64,000 bases of DNA from Streptomyces pilosus. Lineage in GTDB: Bacteria; Actinomycetota; Actinomycetes; Streptomycetales; Streptomycetaceae. The DNA lies in NCBI RefSeq assembly GCF_014649835.1, contig NZ_BMTU01000013.1, positions 157,109-221,108 of the forward strand. Direction: 5' to 3'. The notes under the pieces are model-generated. The model did no database searches. It saw nothing but the letters and a program-made list of their open reading frames with translations, and had not been told where the DNA came from. Position numbers and translations under genes: made by a program. Of this stretch, positions 44,052-52,519 are shown one piece after another (the first letter of the stretch is position 1; every line of letters starts with the position of its first letter).

Positions 44052-44753
44052 TCAGGGTCCGGGCGGTTCCCACGGGAAGTCGCGCAGTGCCGCCAGGTTG
44101 GCCAGCGCCAGGGCGGCCGGGCCCCGGGGGCCCTCCGCGGGGGCGTCGCCCGCAGCCCAGCACTCCGTCGCCGTGCGGACCGCCGCGCTCGCGACCGCCG
44201 CGGTGAAGCAGAGCCGGCTGTGACCGGCAACGTTGTCGGCGTCGTCGGAGCGGTGAGCGGCCGTCAGCCGTTCCGCCAGGGCCTGCGCGAGGGACCGCTC
44301 CGCCTCCCGGCACGCCTCCGCCCACACCCTGTGCAGGGCCGGGTCGGTCTGTGCCAGCCGGATCAGGGTGCGCACCCAGTCCCAGGAGGCCGCCGACACC
44401 CCGCGGCCGGGCGTCAGCGTGTGGCGCACCGCGTCCTCCAGCACCCGTGGCAGCGGGACCCCGGCGGGGGCGGCGCGCACCGCCTCGACCCAGCGCTGGG
44501 CGCCGGTCGCGTAGAGCGGACCGATGGCCTCCTCCTTGCCGGCGAAGTACCGGTAGAAGGTGCGCGGGGCGACACCGGCCGCCTGGGCGATGTCCTCGGC
44601 GCGGGTGGCCCGCAGCCCCTGACGGACGAAGAGGCCCGCCGCCGCGCGGGCGATCTCCATACGGGTCTCGGCCTTGCGCCGCTCGGTCAGCGACGGAGCG
44701 GAGGCCGCGGCGGGCGGAAGGGGCGGCGGGGTCGGGGTGGTGCTGCTGCTCAC
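44052..44753 (-). CDS. TetR-family regulator downstream of hrdD
   Basis: A 233-residue TetR regulator: RKAETRMEIARAAAGLFVRQGLRATRAEDIAQAAGVAPRTFYRYF is the DNA-binding domain, with a helical ligand domain after it. The GTG at 44753 follows TAGCCT (a -10-like box) at 7 nt, so the transcript is likely leaderless. Its position beside hrdD recalls the S. coelicolor regulator SCO3201, a TetR repressor affecting antibiotic production. Orthology is inferred from neighbourhood only. A TGGCAcaatcTGCCA palindrome overlaps the promoter. Confidence 0.88.
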   Translation of the reverse strand: MSSSTTPTPPPLPPAAASAPSLTERRKAETRMEIARAAAGLFVRQGLRATRAEDIAQAAGVAPRTFYRYFAGKEEAIGPLYATGAQRWVEAVRAAPAGVPLPRVLEDAVRHTLTPGRGVSAASWDWVRTLIRLAQTDPALHRVWAEACREAERSLAQALAERLTAAHRSDDADNVAGHSRLCFTAAVASAAVRTATECWAAGDAPAEGPRGPAALALANLAALRDFPWEPPGP

Positions 44754-44774
44754 GCCCGGCAGGCTATGCCCATG

Positions 44775-44789
44775 TGGCACAATCTGCCA
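44775..44789. promoter_or_regulatory. Operator-like palindrome ahead of tetR
   Basis: TGGCA-CAATC-TGCCA, perfect 5-bp arms with a 5-bp centre, ending 22 bp upstream of the tetR start and overlapping where the -35 to -10 spacer should be. Autorepression is the likely function. Confidence 0.55.
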
Positions 44790-44858
44790 TCTGGTGGGCC
44801 ACCCCGGGGTTCAGGTTCGGGGTGGCCCGCTCTCCACCTCCGGGCACCTTCCGGGGCA

Positions 44859-44902
44859 GCGTCCGGACCGCGTCCGGACCGCGTCCGGGCCGCGTCCGGG
44901 CA
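44859..44902. repeat. 11-bp tandem repeat, four copies
   Basis: Four head-to-tail units of GCGTCCGGACC; the last two carry A-to-G changes (GCGTCCGGGCC, GCGTCCGGGCA). Each unit contains the TCCGGA palindrome. Located about 290 bp beyond the hrdD stop in non-coding sequence. Function unknown. Confidence 0.85.
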
Positions 44903-45190
44903 GAGGAAAGCCGGGCCCGGCGCCCGGGGGGAGGGGCGCCGAACCCGGCCTTGGGAAGTCCCGGCGCCGGGGGGGTTGTGCGTCGGGACGTGGCTCGTGC
45001 GGTCCAGGGGGTCGGGTCGCCGAGGACCGAACTCCTGGGCTCTGCCTTCTTGTTCCCTGGCCCCGGCGGGTTGAAGCGACAGGGAACAGCCATGTTTTGC
45101 GCGGTCTTCCGCCACCCGGCGTACGCGGCCGGGGTGTTCACGCTACCGCGACGGATCGCGGCGGCCACCCCGGCGCGGCGACGCCGGCGC

Positions 45191-46189
<999 letters not shown>

Positions 46190-46294
46190 GCGTGCTCCCT
46201 TGCGATGGTGAGGTCAGCGGGTGGTCCTGCGGACACTCGGCACTTTCTTCAGGTCTCTTCGGACTCTGCTCGGGTGCCCGCATCCGTAGGAAAC

Positions 46295-46321
46295 AACGAC
46301 TGGAATCCGGACAGAATTCCC
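46295..46321 (-). promoter_or_regulatory. Sigma-R (SigR)-type promoter of hrdD
   Basis: On the minus strand GGGAAT, exactly 18 bp, then GTT, the consensus spacing for the thiol-oxidative-stress sigma factor SigR. It is about 106 bp upstream of the hrdD start. SigR-dependent transcription of hrdD is established in S. coelicolor. The match here is read directly. Confidence 0.75.
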
Positions 46322-46381
46322 AACCCGTCCTCCCAATTTTCTGATCATGCAGTACCCTGTCGGCCCACGCGGGGAGGCGCG

Positions 46382-46900
46382 ATGCCGACGGAACACACGG
46401 AGGTCCAGGTCAGGCCGGGCGGGGAAGGCGACCTGACAGCCCTCACCGACCTGTACAACCACTACGTGCGTGAGACGGCCGTCACATTCGACACCTCGCC
46501 GTTCACCCCGGAAGGGCGCCGTCCCTGGCTGCTCTCCCACCCTGTAGACGGCCCGTACCGCCTGATGGTTGCCACGGACGGCGGAGCGGGCGGGGTCCTG
46601 GGGTACGCCACCTCGAGCCCCTTCCGTCCCAAGCCCGCGTACGCCACCTCCGTGGAGACGACGGTCTACGTCGCCCCGGGCGCCGGCCGGCGCGGGATCG
46701 GCACCCTGCTCTACACGGCGCTCTTCGAGGCCCTGGAGGCCGAGGACCTGCACCGCGCCTACGCCGGCATCGCCCGGCCGAACGACGCCTCCACCCGCCT
46801 GCACGAACGCTTCGGCTTCCGGCACGTCGGCACCCACCGGGAGGTGGGCCGCAAGTTCGGCCGCTGGTGGGACGTGGCCTGGTACGAGAAGGAGCTGTAG
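46382..46900 (+). CDS. GNAT acetyltransferase, phosphinothricin-acetyltransferase (PAT) type
   Basis: A 172-residue GNAT of the PAT/MddA subgroup: DLTALTDLYNHYVRETAVTFDT near the N terminus, SVETTVYVAPGAGRRGIGTLLYTAL as the acetyl-CoA loop, and AYAGIARPNDASTRLHERFGFRHVG after it. Enzymes of this group acetylate phosphinothricin or methionine sulfone/sulfoximine. GGGGAGG gives a strong ribosome-binding site. Divergent from hrdD and convergent with the dioxygenase gene. Confidence 0.9.
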   Translation: MPTEHTEVQVRPGGEGDLTALTDLYNHYVRETAVTFDTSPFTPEGRRPWLLSHPVDGPYRLMVATDGGAGGVLGYATSSPFRPKPAYATSVETTVYVAPGAGRRGIGTLLYTALFEALEAEDLHRAYAGIARPNDASTRLHERFGFRHVGTHREVGRKFGRWWDVAWYEKEL

Positions 46901-46919
46901 CCGGCCCGGCCGGGGCGGC

Positions 46920-47705
46920 TCAGCCGAACTGCACCGACCGCTTGGCCAGCCCCATCCAGAACCCGTCGATCACGGACTTCTGTTCCCCGAGCTCGCCGGC
47001 GGCGTCCGCGGCGCCCATGGTCACGAAGAGGGGGGCGAAGTGCTCGGTGCGCGGGTGGGCGAGCCGGCCCGCCGGGGACTTGCGGGTGAAGTCCAGCAGC
47101 GCGTCCACGTTCCGCGCCTCCAGCGCCTCCTGCCCCCAGGCGTCGAACTCCGTCGACCAGGAGGGGATGCCGCCCTGGCGCAGTGCGGCCAGGTTGTGGG
47201 TGAAGAAGCCGGAGCCGATGATCAGCACGCCCTCGTCGCGCAGCGGCGCGAGCCGGCGCCCGATGTCCATGAGCTTCACCGGGTCCAGCGTCGGCATCGA
47301 CACCTGCAGGACCGGGATGTCGGCCCCGGGGTACATCTCGACCAGCGGCACGTAGGCGCCGTGGTCCAGCCCGCGGTCGGGGACGTCCTGCACGGGCATG
47401 CCCGGGGCGCGCAGCAGCTTGCGCACGGAGTCGGCGAGGGCCGGGGCTCCGGGGGCTCCGTAGGTGACCTGGTAGTAGTGCTCCGGGAAGCCCCAGAAGT
47501 CGTAGACGAGGGGGACCGTCTCGGTGGCGCCGAGGGCGAGCGGCGCCTCCTCCCAGTGGGCGGAGACGACGAGGATCGCCCTGGGACGGGGCAGACCCGC
47601 GGACCAGGCGGCCAGCTCGCCGGGCCAGACCGGGTCGTCGGCCAGGGGCGGGGCGCCGTGGCTGAGGTACAGGGCGGGCATGCGTTCCTGAGTGGCGGCG
47701 GTCAT
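46920..47705 (-). CDS. Class III extradiol dioxygenase (4,5-DOPA dioxygenase/LigB type)
   Basis: A 261-residue non-haem-iron dioxygenase of the LigB/DODA family. Metal-ligand histidines occur in LYLSHGAPPL, VVSAHWEE and GLDHGAYVP, with IGSGFFTHNLAAL near residue 170. Family members open catechol rings (plants and bacteria use it on DOPA); some are zinc-binding homologues. The ATG at 47705 is 104 bp from the divergent MarR gene, with two shared operator-like motifs, suggesting induction by an aromatic ligand. Confidence 0.9.
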   Translation of the reverse strand: MTAATQERMPALYLSHGAPPLADDPVWPGELAAWSAGLPRPRAILVVSAHWEEAPLALGATETVPLVYDFWGFPEHYYQVTYGAPGAPALADSVRKLLRAPGMPVQDVPDRGLDHGAYVPLVEMYPGADIPVLQVSMPTLDPVKLMDIGRRLAPLRDEGVLIIGSGFFTHNLAALRQGGIPSWSTEFDAWGQEALEARNVDALLDFTRKSPAGRLAHPRTEHFAPLFVTMGAADAAGELGEQKSVIDGFWMGLAKRSVQFG

Positions 47706-47739
47706 GACGGCGACTCCCTCCGGCGGGTGACTCGTGTAC

Positions 47740-47751
47740 TTGAATTCTCAA
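47740..47751. promoter_or_regulatory. Operator-like motif, dioxygenase side
   Basis: TTGAATTCTCAA, nearly palindromic and related to the second copy at 47781-47792 (in reverse orientation TTGAATGTTAAA). It lies 35 bp upstream of the dioxygenase start. MarR proteins bind AT-rich inverted repeats like this. Confidence 0.55.
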
Positions 47752-47780
47752 CTTCCACCACCGACCGTACGCCAGTTTTG

Positions 47781-47792
47781 TTTAACATTCAA
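47781..47792. promoter_or_regulatory. Operator-like motif, marR side
   Basis: TTTAACATTCAA, the inverted counterpart of the motif at 47740-47751, immediately before the marR ribosome-binding site AAGGAGG. Repressor binding here would block marR expression directly. Confidence 0.55.
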
Positions 47793-47808
47793 GGAGGTCC
47801 GCCGTACA

Positions 47809-48333
47809 GTGGACTACATGAACACGGCACCCACATCCGCAGACCCGGGGGAACCCCGCTGGCTCACCGCAGAGGAACAGCGCGTCTGGCGCGCGTACAT
47901 CGACGCCACCACGCTCCTGGAGGACCATCTCGACCGTCAGCTCCAGCGGGACGCGGGCATGCCGCACGTGTACTACGGCCTGCTGGTCAAGCTCGCCGAG
48001 GCCCCGGACCGGCGCCTGCGGATGACGGAGCTGGCGATGTCGGCGAAGATCACCCGCTCGCGTCTGTCGCACGCCGTCGCGCGGCTGGAGAAGAGCGGCT
48101 GGGTCCGCCGCGAGGACTGCCCCTCCGACAAGCGGGGCCAGTTCGCCGTACTGACCGACGAGGGCCAGGAGATGCTCGCCCGGCACGCGCCCGGCCATGT
48201 GAACGCCGTGCGGCAGGCGGTGTTCGACCGGCTCACCCCGGAACAGCAGAAGTCCCTCGGCGAGATCATGCGGATCGTCGCCGAGGGACTCCAGCCGAGC
48301 GAAGCGGGTGCGGACCTGCCCTGGCTCCGCTGA
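47809..48333 (+). CDS. MarR-family transcriptional regulator
   Basis: A 174-residue winged-helix regulator: LLVKLAEAPDRRLRMTELAMSAKITRSRLSHAVARLEKSG is the DNA-binding region and REDCPSDKRGQFAVLTDEG the wing. GTG at 47809 has AAGGAGG 11 nt upstream; ATG at 47818 is an alternative but with a 20-nt spacing. Divergent from the LigB-type dioxygenase, which it probably represses until an aromatic compound binds. Confidence 0.92.
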   Translation: MDYMNTAPTSADPGEPRWLTAEEQRVWRAYIDATTLLEDHLDRQLQRDAGMPHVYYGLLVKLAEAPDRRLRMTELAMSAKITRSRLSHAVARLEKSGWVRREDCPSDKRGQFAVLTDEGQEMLARHAPGHVNAVRQAVFDRLTPEQQKSLGEIMRIVAEGLQPSEAGADLPWLR

Positions 48334-48362
48334 CGAGGCGGAACCGGGGCAGGTCCGGGGAG

Positions 48363-48398
48363 CCGTACGGAGGAGGCGTCCCCTCCTCTTCCGTACGG
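48363..48398. terminator. Terminator between marR and the MFS gene
   Basis: CCGTACGGAGGAGG pairs with CCTCCTctTCCGTACGG around CGTCC, a stem of about 14 pairs with a 2-nt bulge, in the 108-bp gap between convergent genes. Confidence 0.78.
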
Positions 48399-48441
48399 GT
48401 GGTACGGGATGTCCCCGGCAGGGGGACCGGTGGGCCGGCCG

Positions 48442-49983
48442 TCAGTGCATGGCCACCGGCACCGGCAGCTCCTCCCCGATGGTCTCCTCGGAGGACCCGG
48501 CGACCGCCGTGGTGCCCGGCCGGCCCGCGTTGATCAGGGTCAGGGCGACGGCCGCGGCCGCCACCAGGATGCCGACCGCGAACCAGATGGCGCTGGTGTA
48601 GCCCTGGACCTGTCCCTGGAGCTGGACCAGCTGCTGCTGGGCCCGGCCGGTGGCGCCGCCGATGTGGTCGGCGACGTAGGACGTGGTGGCGGAGGCGGCG
48701 ATCGTGTTCAGCAGGGCCGTGCCGATCGCACCGCCCACCTGCTGCGAGGTGTTGACCATCGCGGAGGCGACACCGGAGTCACGCGCCTCCACGCCCAGGG
48801 TGGCCAGCGACATGGCGGGCATGAACGCCGTACCCATGCCGAGACCGAGCAGCAGCATGCCGGGCAGCAGGACGCCCGCGTAGGAGGTGTCGATCTCCAG
48901 CTGGGTCAGGAAGAGCATGCCGAGCGCGGCGACCAGGAAGCCGGGGCCCATCAGCAGCCGCGGCGCGACCCGGGTCATCAGACGGGTGCCGATCTGCGTC
49001 GACCCCACGATCATGCCCGCGATCATCGGCAGGAAGGCGAAGCCGGTCCTGACCGGCGAGTAGCCCTTGACGACCTGGAGGTAGTAGGTGAGGAAGAGGA
49101 ACAGGCCGAACATCGCGATGATCGCCATGCCCAGCGACAGGTACACCCCGCCGCGGTTGCGCTCGGTGATCACGCGCAGCGGCAGCAGCGGCGCCTTGAC
49201 CTTGGCCTCGACGGCCACGAAGGCGGCGAGCAGCACGGCCGAGGCGGCGAACATGCCGACCGTCGTCGAGTCGCCCCAGCCGTCGGACTCCGCGCGGGTG
49301 AAGCCGTAGACGAGCGCGACCAGGCCCAGGGTGGACAGCACCACACCGGGGATGTCGAGCGGCGAGCGGTTGCGCCCGCCGGGCTCACGGATGACGAAGT
49401 ACGCGCCGGCCGCGGCGACGACCGCGAAGGGGATGTTCACGAAGAACGTCCAGCGCCAGTCCAGGTATTCGGTGAGGAATCCGCCGAGGATCAGACCCAC
49501 CGCGCCACCGCCGCCGGCGATCGCGCCGTAGATGCCGAAGGCCTTGGCGCGTTCCTTGCCGTCGGTGAACATCACCGCGAGCAGGGACAGGGCGGCGGGG
49601 GCCAGCAGCGCGCCGAACGCACCCTGCAGCGCGCGGGCGCCGAACATCATGGCCTCGTTGGTGGCCGCGCCACCGAGCGCCGAGGCCAGCGCGAAGCCGC
49701 CCAGACCGAGCACGAAGGCCCGCTTGCGCCCCCACAGGTCGGCGATCCGGCCGCCGAACAGCAGCAGCCCGCCGAAGGCCAGGGCATAGGCGGTGACCAC
49801 CCACTGGCGGTTGCCGTCCGAGATGCCCAGGTCCTGCTGGGCGGAGGGCAGGGCGATGTTCACGATGGTCGCGTCGAGGACGACCATCAGCTGGGCGAGC
49901 GCGATGAAGACGAGCGCTTTCCAGCGGTTGGCATCCGGAGCACTCGGAGCCGCTTTCACGGCCGTGGAGGCTGTTTCAGACAT
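48442..49983 (-). CDS. MFS transporter, DHA2 (14-TM) type
   Basis: A 513-residue drug-efflux-type permease: FIALAQLMVVLDATIVNIALPS (motif D1), FGGRIADLWGRKRAFVLG (motif A) and the long C-terminal tail region TTSYVADHIGGATGRAQQQL before the last helix, typical of EmrB-like exporters in actinomycetes. The ATG at 49983 was chosen; GTG at 49995 is possible. A tetR gene lies 151 bp upstream on the same strand, and both promoters carry a shared TGAGAACkTCTGA motif. Confidence 0.92.
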   Translation of the reverse strand: MSETASTAVKAAPSAPDANRWKALVFIALAQLMVVLDATIVNIALPSAQQDLGISDGNRQWVVTAYALAFGGLLLFGGRIADLWGRKRAFVLGLGGFALASALGGAATNEAMMFGARALQGAFGALLAPAALSLLAVMFTDGKERAKAFGIYGAIAGGGGAVGLILGGFLTEYLDWRWTFFVNIPFAVVAAAGAYFVIREPGGRNRSPLDIPGVVLSTLGLVALVYGFTRAESDGWGDSTTVGMFAASAVLLAAFVAVEAKVKAPLLPLRVITERNRGGVYLSLGMAIIAMFGLFLFLTYYLQVVKGYSPVRTGFAFLPMIAGMIVGSTQIGTRLMTRVAPRLLMGPGFLVAALGMLFLTQLEIDTSYAGVLLPGMLLLGLGMGTAFMPAMSLATLGVEARDSGVASAMVNTSQQVGGAIGTALLNTIAASATTSYVADHIGGATGRAQQQLVQLQGQVQGYTSAIWFAVGILVAAAAVALTLINAGRPGTTAVAGSSEETIGEELPVPVAMH

Positions 49984-50016
49984 GGGGGTACCCACTTCGG
50001 TACTTGTGACGGAAAT

Positions 50017-50029
50017 TGAGAACGTCTGA
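50017..50029. promoter_or_regulatory. Candidate TetR site ahead of the MFS gene
   Basis: TGAGAACGTCTGA, 34 bp before the MFS start; 12 of 13 positions equal the copy at 50920-50932 upstream of tetR. The core AGAAcKTCT is palindromic (perfect in the other copy). Confidence 0.5.
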
Positions 50030-50134
50030 CGAAAAATCGGGTGTCTTCAAGGAACGACGCGTCCCCGGGACGGCCGTTCCGGGCGAGGCCCGCGGATCGG
50101 GGCGGGCGGCGCGTGATCGGGTGTCAGGGCTCGC

Positions 50135-50776
50135 TCAGCGGCGCAGATCCTCCACGGTGACGGCCGAACCCGGCAGAACGGCCGGAGCCGGAGCCCGCAT
50201 CCCGTCCAGGAACAGCTGAAGATGACGGTGGACGAAACGGTCGGCACTCATGCAGCCGGTACCGGCCGGGGGCCGGCTCAGCTGGGCGACGCCCACCATC
50301 AGATCGCCGTACTCGACGTCGCTGCGGAGCTGACCGGCCGCCTTGGCGCGGTCCATCAACTGCGCGACGAGGCTCTCGGCCCGCCGGCGCGCGTCCTCCA
50401 GGTCGGGGTGGTGCTGGTCGAAGGTGCTGGAGACCATCGGGCACAGCGCGCTGATCCGCTCGTCGGCGGCCGTGTGCGCGAAGCGCTCCAGCGCCTCGAA
50501 GGCATCCCCGGTCTCGCTCAGCGCCTGCTCGGCCGCCCGCACCGTACGGTCCATCACGGAGCAGACGACCTCGCGCACCAGCGCGTCGCGGTCGGGGAAG
50601 TTGCGGTACACCGTGGCATTGCCGACGCCCGCCCGGCGGGCGACCTCGTCGAGCGGCACGTCCGGCCCGAACTCGACGAACATCTCCCGGGCGGCGGTGA
50701 CGATCCGCTCCCGGTTGCGCAGGGCGTCGGCGCGGGGCCGGGGTGCCTTGCGCGTGGCGGGGGTCGCGGTCTGCAC
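50135..50776 (-). CDS. TetR-family regulator of the MFS exporter
   Basis: A 213-residue TetR regulator: LRNRERIVTAAREMFVEFGPDVPLDEVARRAGVGNATVYRNFPDR is the DNA-binding domain, followed by an SBP-like helical C-terminal domain. GTG at 50776 has GAGGAG with 6-nt spacing, a near-perfect ribosome-binding site. It precedes the DHA2 exporter on the same strand. The shared upstream motif suggests it represses both. Confidence 0.92.
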   Translation of the reverse strand: MQTATPATRKAPRPRADALRNRERIVTAAREMFVEFGPDVPLDEVARRAGVGNATVYRNFPDRDALVREVVCSVMDRTVRAAEQALSETGDAFEALERFAHTAADERISALCPMVSSTFDQHHPDLEDARRRAESLVAQLMDRAKAAGQLRSDVEYGDLMVGVAQLSRPPAGTGCMSADRFVHRHLQLFLDGMRAPAPAVLPGSAVTVEDLRR

Positions 50777-51133
50777 GGTGCACTCCTCGGTGACGGGGTA
50801 CGGCTGTCGGTCCTTCTCCCACTGCTGTGGTGCTGCGCCGCCCGATCCGGGGAGTGGATCCCCGCTTCGGGCGAACACACCTCCAAACGGGGAAACGGTC
50901 CCCGGTTATTTCCCGGGAGTGAGAACTTCTGATGTGACGTGCGCCACAGCGTCTAGCGGCGAGGGCGGGCGCCTGCGCCGGGGCTCGACCGCCGGCTTCC
51001 GCCCCTCACCCCTCGTGCGCCGGCTGCCGCACGATCGGCCCTCCCAGCGAGCGTCCACGGATCCGCCGACGCAGGGTGAGGGCGAGGGTGCAGTCGGTGA
51101 CGGGCGGCTGCCGTGTGGAGCGGAGGTCCCCGC
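50777..51133. other. 357-bp divergent promoter region
   Basis: No gene is supported. It holds the candidate TetR site at 50920-50932 and, directly after it, GTGACGTGCGCCAC (50934-50947), which fits the GTG-N6-GNCAC pattern described for Streptomyces Crp. The right half leads into the M6 protease gene. Confidence 0.55.
50920..50932. promoter_or_regulatory. Candidate TetR site ahead of tetR
   Basis: TGAGAACTTCTGA; contains the perfect odd palindrome AGAA-c-TTCT. It is 144 bp upstream of the tetR start and matches the site before the MFS gene at 12 of 13 positions. Confidence 0.5.
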
Positions 51134-52429
51134 ATGCTGCCGCAGCCGAGCCGACGCCGGATATCCCCGCGCCGCCTCGCCGCCCTGGCATCGGTGTCCG
51201 CCCTGACCCTCGCCCTGTGCACCTCGGCCGGCAACGGCCGCCTCTCCCCCGGCGCCTTCGCCCCCGGCGCCGGACCCAGCGCCCTCTCCCGCACCTCCGC
51301 GCACGGCCCCTGCATGATCGGCGGCAACCGCTCGGTCCAGATGTCCGAGGGCATCCCCACCGCCCCCGGCTACACCCGCTCCACCGGCACCGTCCGCGCC
51401 CTCACCCTGATGGTCGACTTCTCCGACGCACCCGGCGAGGGCGACGCCCTCGACCGCTACCGGGAGTTCTTCCCGCAGACCCGCGAGTGGTTCGCCACCA
51501 GCTCCTACGGCCGCCTCGACTACCGCCCCGAGATCCCGGTCCCGGACTGGCTCCGCATGCCCAAGTCGTTCCGCGCGTACGGGATAGAGCGCGGCGCCCC
51601 CTTCGACCCGGGCTACCGCGAGCTGGTCCGCGACATAGTGGCCGAGGCGGACCCCGAGGTGGATTTCCAGGACTACGACCTGCTGAACGTCCTGGTCACC
51701 CCCAACGCGGGCCCGGCCGCCCTCGACACGGTCCTGTCCGTCACCTTCGCCGGCAACAAGGAGGCCCCGACCGCCGACGGCGTCCCCGTCGCCAACGCGT
51801 CCTTCGTCTACTCCCGCCAGGACGACGGATCCGGCTCCTACGACCGCACCGGCTACCGCGTCCTGCCGCACGAGAACGGCCACGTCTTCGGCCTGCCCGA
51901 CCTCTACACCGCCGAGGGCGGCGGCGCGGTCGGCCACTGGGACATCATGAGCGAGGACTGGGGCGCCAACAACGACTTCCTCGCCTGGCACAAGTGGAAA
52001 CTGGGCTGGCTGGACGCCTCCCAGGTCGGCTGCGCGGCCGGCCGGGGCACCCGGGAGTACGTCCTCACCCCGCTCGCGCTGGCGGGCGGCCCGAAGCTGG
52101 TCTTCCTCCCCCTGGACGCCCACTCCGGCTACGCCCTCGAACTGCGCACCCGGGCCGGCAACGACGAGGCGGTCTGCCGCCCCGGTGTCCTCGTCTACCG
52201 CGTCGACGCGAACGTGGACACCGGCATGGGCCCGGTCACCGTCTTCGACTCGCGCCGCGACAGCGGCGGCTGCACCCGCGCCCCCAATGTCCACGCCGAG
52301 CTCTCGGACGCCACCTTCGCTTCCGGCGAGAGCTTCGAGGACCGCGAGGCGGGCATCCGCGTGACCGTCCTGGCGGCGGAGGAGAGGTCGTACCGGGTAC
52401 GGGTGACCCGGGCCTCGGCTGCCCCCTGA
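51134..52429 (+). CDS. Secreted M6-family metalloprotease
   Basis: A 431-residue exported zinc protease. An Arg-rich n-region and hydrophobic core (RRRISPRRLAALASVSALTLALC) form a signal peptide, possibly Tat-type. The zinc site is LPHENGHVFGLPDLY (HExGHxxGLPD), followed by GHWDIMSEDWG, a Met-turn equivalent. This is the immune-inhibitor-A (M6) arrangement. GGAGG is 7 nt before the ATG at 51134. The GTG at 51113 would add seven residues. Confidence 0.9.
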   Translation: MLPQPSRRRISPRRLAALASVSALTLALCTSAGNGRLSPGAFAPGAGPSALSRTSAHGPCMIGGNRSVQMSEGIPTAPGYTRSTGTVRALTLMVDFSDAPGEGDALDRYREFFPQTREWFATSSYGRLDYRPEIPVPDWLRMPKSFRAYGIERGAPFDPGYRELVRDIVAEADPEVDFQDYDLLNVLVTPNAGPAALDTVLSVTFAGNKEAPTADGVPVANASFVYSRQDDGSGSYDRTGYRVLPHENGHVFGLPDLYTAEGGGAVGHWDIMSEDWGANNDFLAWHKWKLGWLDASQVGCAAGRGTREYVLTPLALAGGPKLVFLPLDAHSGYALELRTRAGNDEAVCRPGVLVYRVDANVDTGMGPVTVFDSRRDSGGCTRAPNVHAELSDATFASGESFEDREAGIRVTVLAAEERSYRVRVTRASAAP

Positions 52430-52519
52430 ACCGCCCTCCCCCCATCAGCTCGCTCCCGGCAACTCCCGGCGCTAGGTTGCTGCTTGACCCGCTGCCCGCC
52501 CAGCTCTGGAGGACGTCCT

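Larger units (their letters stand above)
44754..45190. other. 437-bp non-coding gap between tetR and hrdD
   Basis: No gene is supported; the open frames here have poor composition and no family resemblance. The gap contains the operator-like palindrome at 44775-44789, a fourfold 11-bp tandem repeat at 44859-44902 and several GC-rich hairpins that may end the hrdD transcript. Confidence 0.6.

Noticed and set aside
44764..45168. A 134-codon minus-strand open frame between tetR and hrdD
   Set aside because: Pro/Arg-rich, overlaps the tandem repeat and the tetR operator, with no ribosome-binding site or family resemblance.
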